DNA of 6,633 bases from Actinomycetes bacterium (lineage in GTDB: Bacteria; Actinomycetota; Acidimicrobiia; Acidimicrobiales; Acidimicrobiaceae). Both the position numbers and the translations under genes were made by a program. Location of the stretch: positions 1 through 6,633 of the forward strand of contig JAJYGZ010000141.1 of the NCBI GenBank assembly GCA_021790495.1. Direction: 5' to 3'. The notes below the pieces were generated by a model. That model searched no databases, was not told where the DNA came from, and saw nothing but the letters and a program-made list of their open reading frames with translations. Of this stretch, positions 5,826 to 6,633 are shown piece after piece; position 1 is the first letter of the stretch, and each line of letters begins with the position of its first letter.

Positions 5826-6633
5826 TTAGCGGGGAGTGGTGAGATCCTCGTAACAGACCCCGTCGCTTCCGAGCCGTTTTTGCATAACCGTGAAGGAGTC
5901 TTCACTCTGGTCGATGAGGACGAAGCGGCGGCCGAGCTCCTTGGCTGCTGCGCCGGTGGTGCCGCTGCCCGCGAAGAAGTCCAGCACCGAATCTCCCGGG
6001 TGCGTTGACGCCGTTATCATACGACGCAGAATGGCCACCGGCTTTTGCGTCGGGTATCCGGTCTTTTCCTGGCCTGTCGGCGAAACGATGGTGTGCCACC
6101 AGACGTCGGTAGGCAATTTGCCTAGCGCAGCCTTTTCCTTGGTGACTAATCCTGGAGCCATATAGGGCTCTCGGTCGACTTGAGTCGCGTCGAAGTGGTA
6201 GCTGTCGATATCCTTGGCGTACACCAGGATGTTGTCGTGCTTTGCCGGCCATTTACGCCGCGCCCGCGCGCCGTAGTCGTAGGCCCAGATGATCTCGTTG
6301 AGAAAATTGATGCGGCCGAAGATCTCGTCGGCTAGCACTTTTGCGTAGTGCACCTCGCGGTAGTCAAGATGGAGGTAGAAGGTTCCAGATCGGCTTAGCA
6401 GGCGGCGCGCTTCGAGAATTCGCGGTTCCAGGAACGCGACGTAATCCCCAAAGGCGTCCCCGTAGCTGAGCGACGACGTTACCTCGGTCAAGTACCGTCT
6501 GCCGGAGAACCCCACTCTGTCTCCCGCCTTGTCGGCGGTGGTCCGCATTGCCCGACGAACTTGGTCCTTGCCGGTATTAAATGGTGGGTCGATGTAGATC
6601 ATTTCGAACGAACTCGACGCCAGCGTCGCTAAT
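5826..6633 (-). CDS. site-specific DNA methyltransferase, beta-class adenine-N6 type, 5' partial
   Basis: The frame runs off the right edge: upstream of the ATG at 6602-6600 it stays open and reads LATLASSSFE directly before MIYIDPPFNTG, as in longer relatives, so that ATG is internal and about 268 C-terminal residues are visible. Counting from that Met, the catalytic motif IV DPPF is at 5-8, LHLDYREVHY (77-86) matches the family's post-catalytic region, KHDNILVYAK (121-130) and YPTQKPVAILRRM (183-195, motif X) follow, and the S-adenosylmethionine loop DFFAGSGTTGAA (208-219, motif I) is near the C-terminus. Motif IV before motif I with the target-recognition region between defines the beta class (N6/N4 methylase, PF01555); DPPF with YIDPPFNTG most resembles adenine-N6 enzymes such as type III Mod subunits. 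No restriction gene is visible, so it may be solitary, but the side beyond 6633 is unseen. It is convergent with the lipoprotein gene, 67 bp away. Confidence 0.9.
   Translation of the reverse strand, partial: LATLASSSFEMIYIDPPFNTGKDQVRRAMRTTADKAGDRVGFSGRRYLTEVTSSLSYGDAFGDYVAFLEPRILEARRLLSRSGTFYLHLDYREVHYAKVLADEIFGRINFLNEIIWAYDYGARARRKWPAKHDNILVYAKDIDSYHFDATQVDREPYMAPGLVTKEKAALGKLPTDVWWHTIVSPTGQEKTGYPTQKPVAILRRMITASTHPGDSVLDFFAGSGTTGAAAKELGRRFVLIDQSEDSFTVMQKRLGSDGVCYEDLTTPR

Noticed and set aside
5420..5905. Minus-strand open frame (161 codons) antisense to the lipoprotein gene 3' end
   Set aside because: It overlaps both the lipoprotein C-terminus and the methyltransferase 3' end, has no recognisable motif, and is rich in residues typical of shadow translation.
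5685..6008. Plus-strand open frame (107 codons) bridging the convergent junction
   Set aside because: It overlaps two well-supported genes, one antisense, and its protein shows no known domain.
6600..6602. ATG as the start of the methyltransferase
   Set aside because: It immediately precedes the catalytic DPPF motif, and the frame stays open upstream with residues typical of longer family members, so the gene continues past the window edge.
1..6633. CRISPR array, mobile element, phage gene or a novel multi-gene defence system
   Set aside because: No spaced repeats, terminal inverted repeats, transposase, integrase or defence-type domains were found; the methyltransferase alone does not make a system.

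Overview
The window looks like chromosomal DNA from a moderately GC-rich Gram-positive-type bacterium, most likely an actinomycete in the broad sense (Actinomycetota). The main reason is gene order. The 3' end of a YvcK/CofD-family gene is followed on the same strand by gap, pgk, tpiA and secG, which is a classic actinobacterial arrangement. The SecG protein has the actinobacterial-style GKGGGLSDMLGG and ERNLDR motifs. A deep-branching lineage such as Acidimicrobiia is possible, but that placement is inference and was not tested.

Layout. Positions 3-491 (+) are the C-terminal half of the YvcK-like protein, cut by the left edge. Positions 492-659 are a non-coding gap with a possible weak promoter and a near-perfect 20-bp copy of the start of gap. 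Positions 660-1682 are gap (GAPDH), 1803-2945 pgk, 3020-3826 tpiA and 3851-4078 secG, all on the + strand with spacers of 24-120 bp. Positions 4139-5758 (+) encode a lipoprotein substrate-binding protein of the oligopeptide/dipeptide ABC-transporter type, with no transporter genes beside it. Positions 5826-6633 are on the minus strand, convergent with everything else, and hold the C-terminal part of a beta-class adenine (N6) DNA methyltransferase whose start lies beyond the right edge.

Function. GAPDH, PGK and TIM form a contiguous piece of lower glycolysis/gluconeogenesis: TIM interconverts the triose phosphates, GAPDH makes 1,3-bisphosphoglycerate and PGK takes the phosphoryl group to ATP. 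YvcK-family proteins are linked in other bacteria to growth on gluconeogenic carbon sources and to cell-wall synthesis, so their place next to gap fits. SecG is a non-essential subunit of the SecYEG translocon and is a habitual neighbour rather than a pathway partner. The lipoprotein and the methyltransferase look like separate units.

No CRISPR array, tRNA, rRNA, transposase or phage gene was seen. No convincing new system is present. The points worth a second look are the missing whiA between yvcK and gap, the duplicated gap 5' segment, an internally shortened PGK, a changed cofactor-loop residue in GAPDH, and two genes (the binding protein and the methyltransferase) without visible partners.
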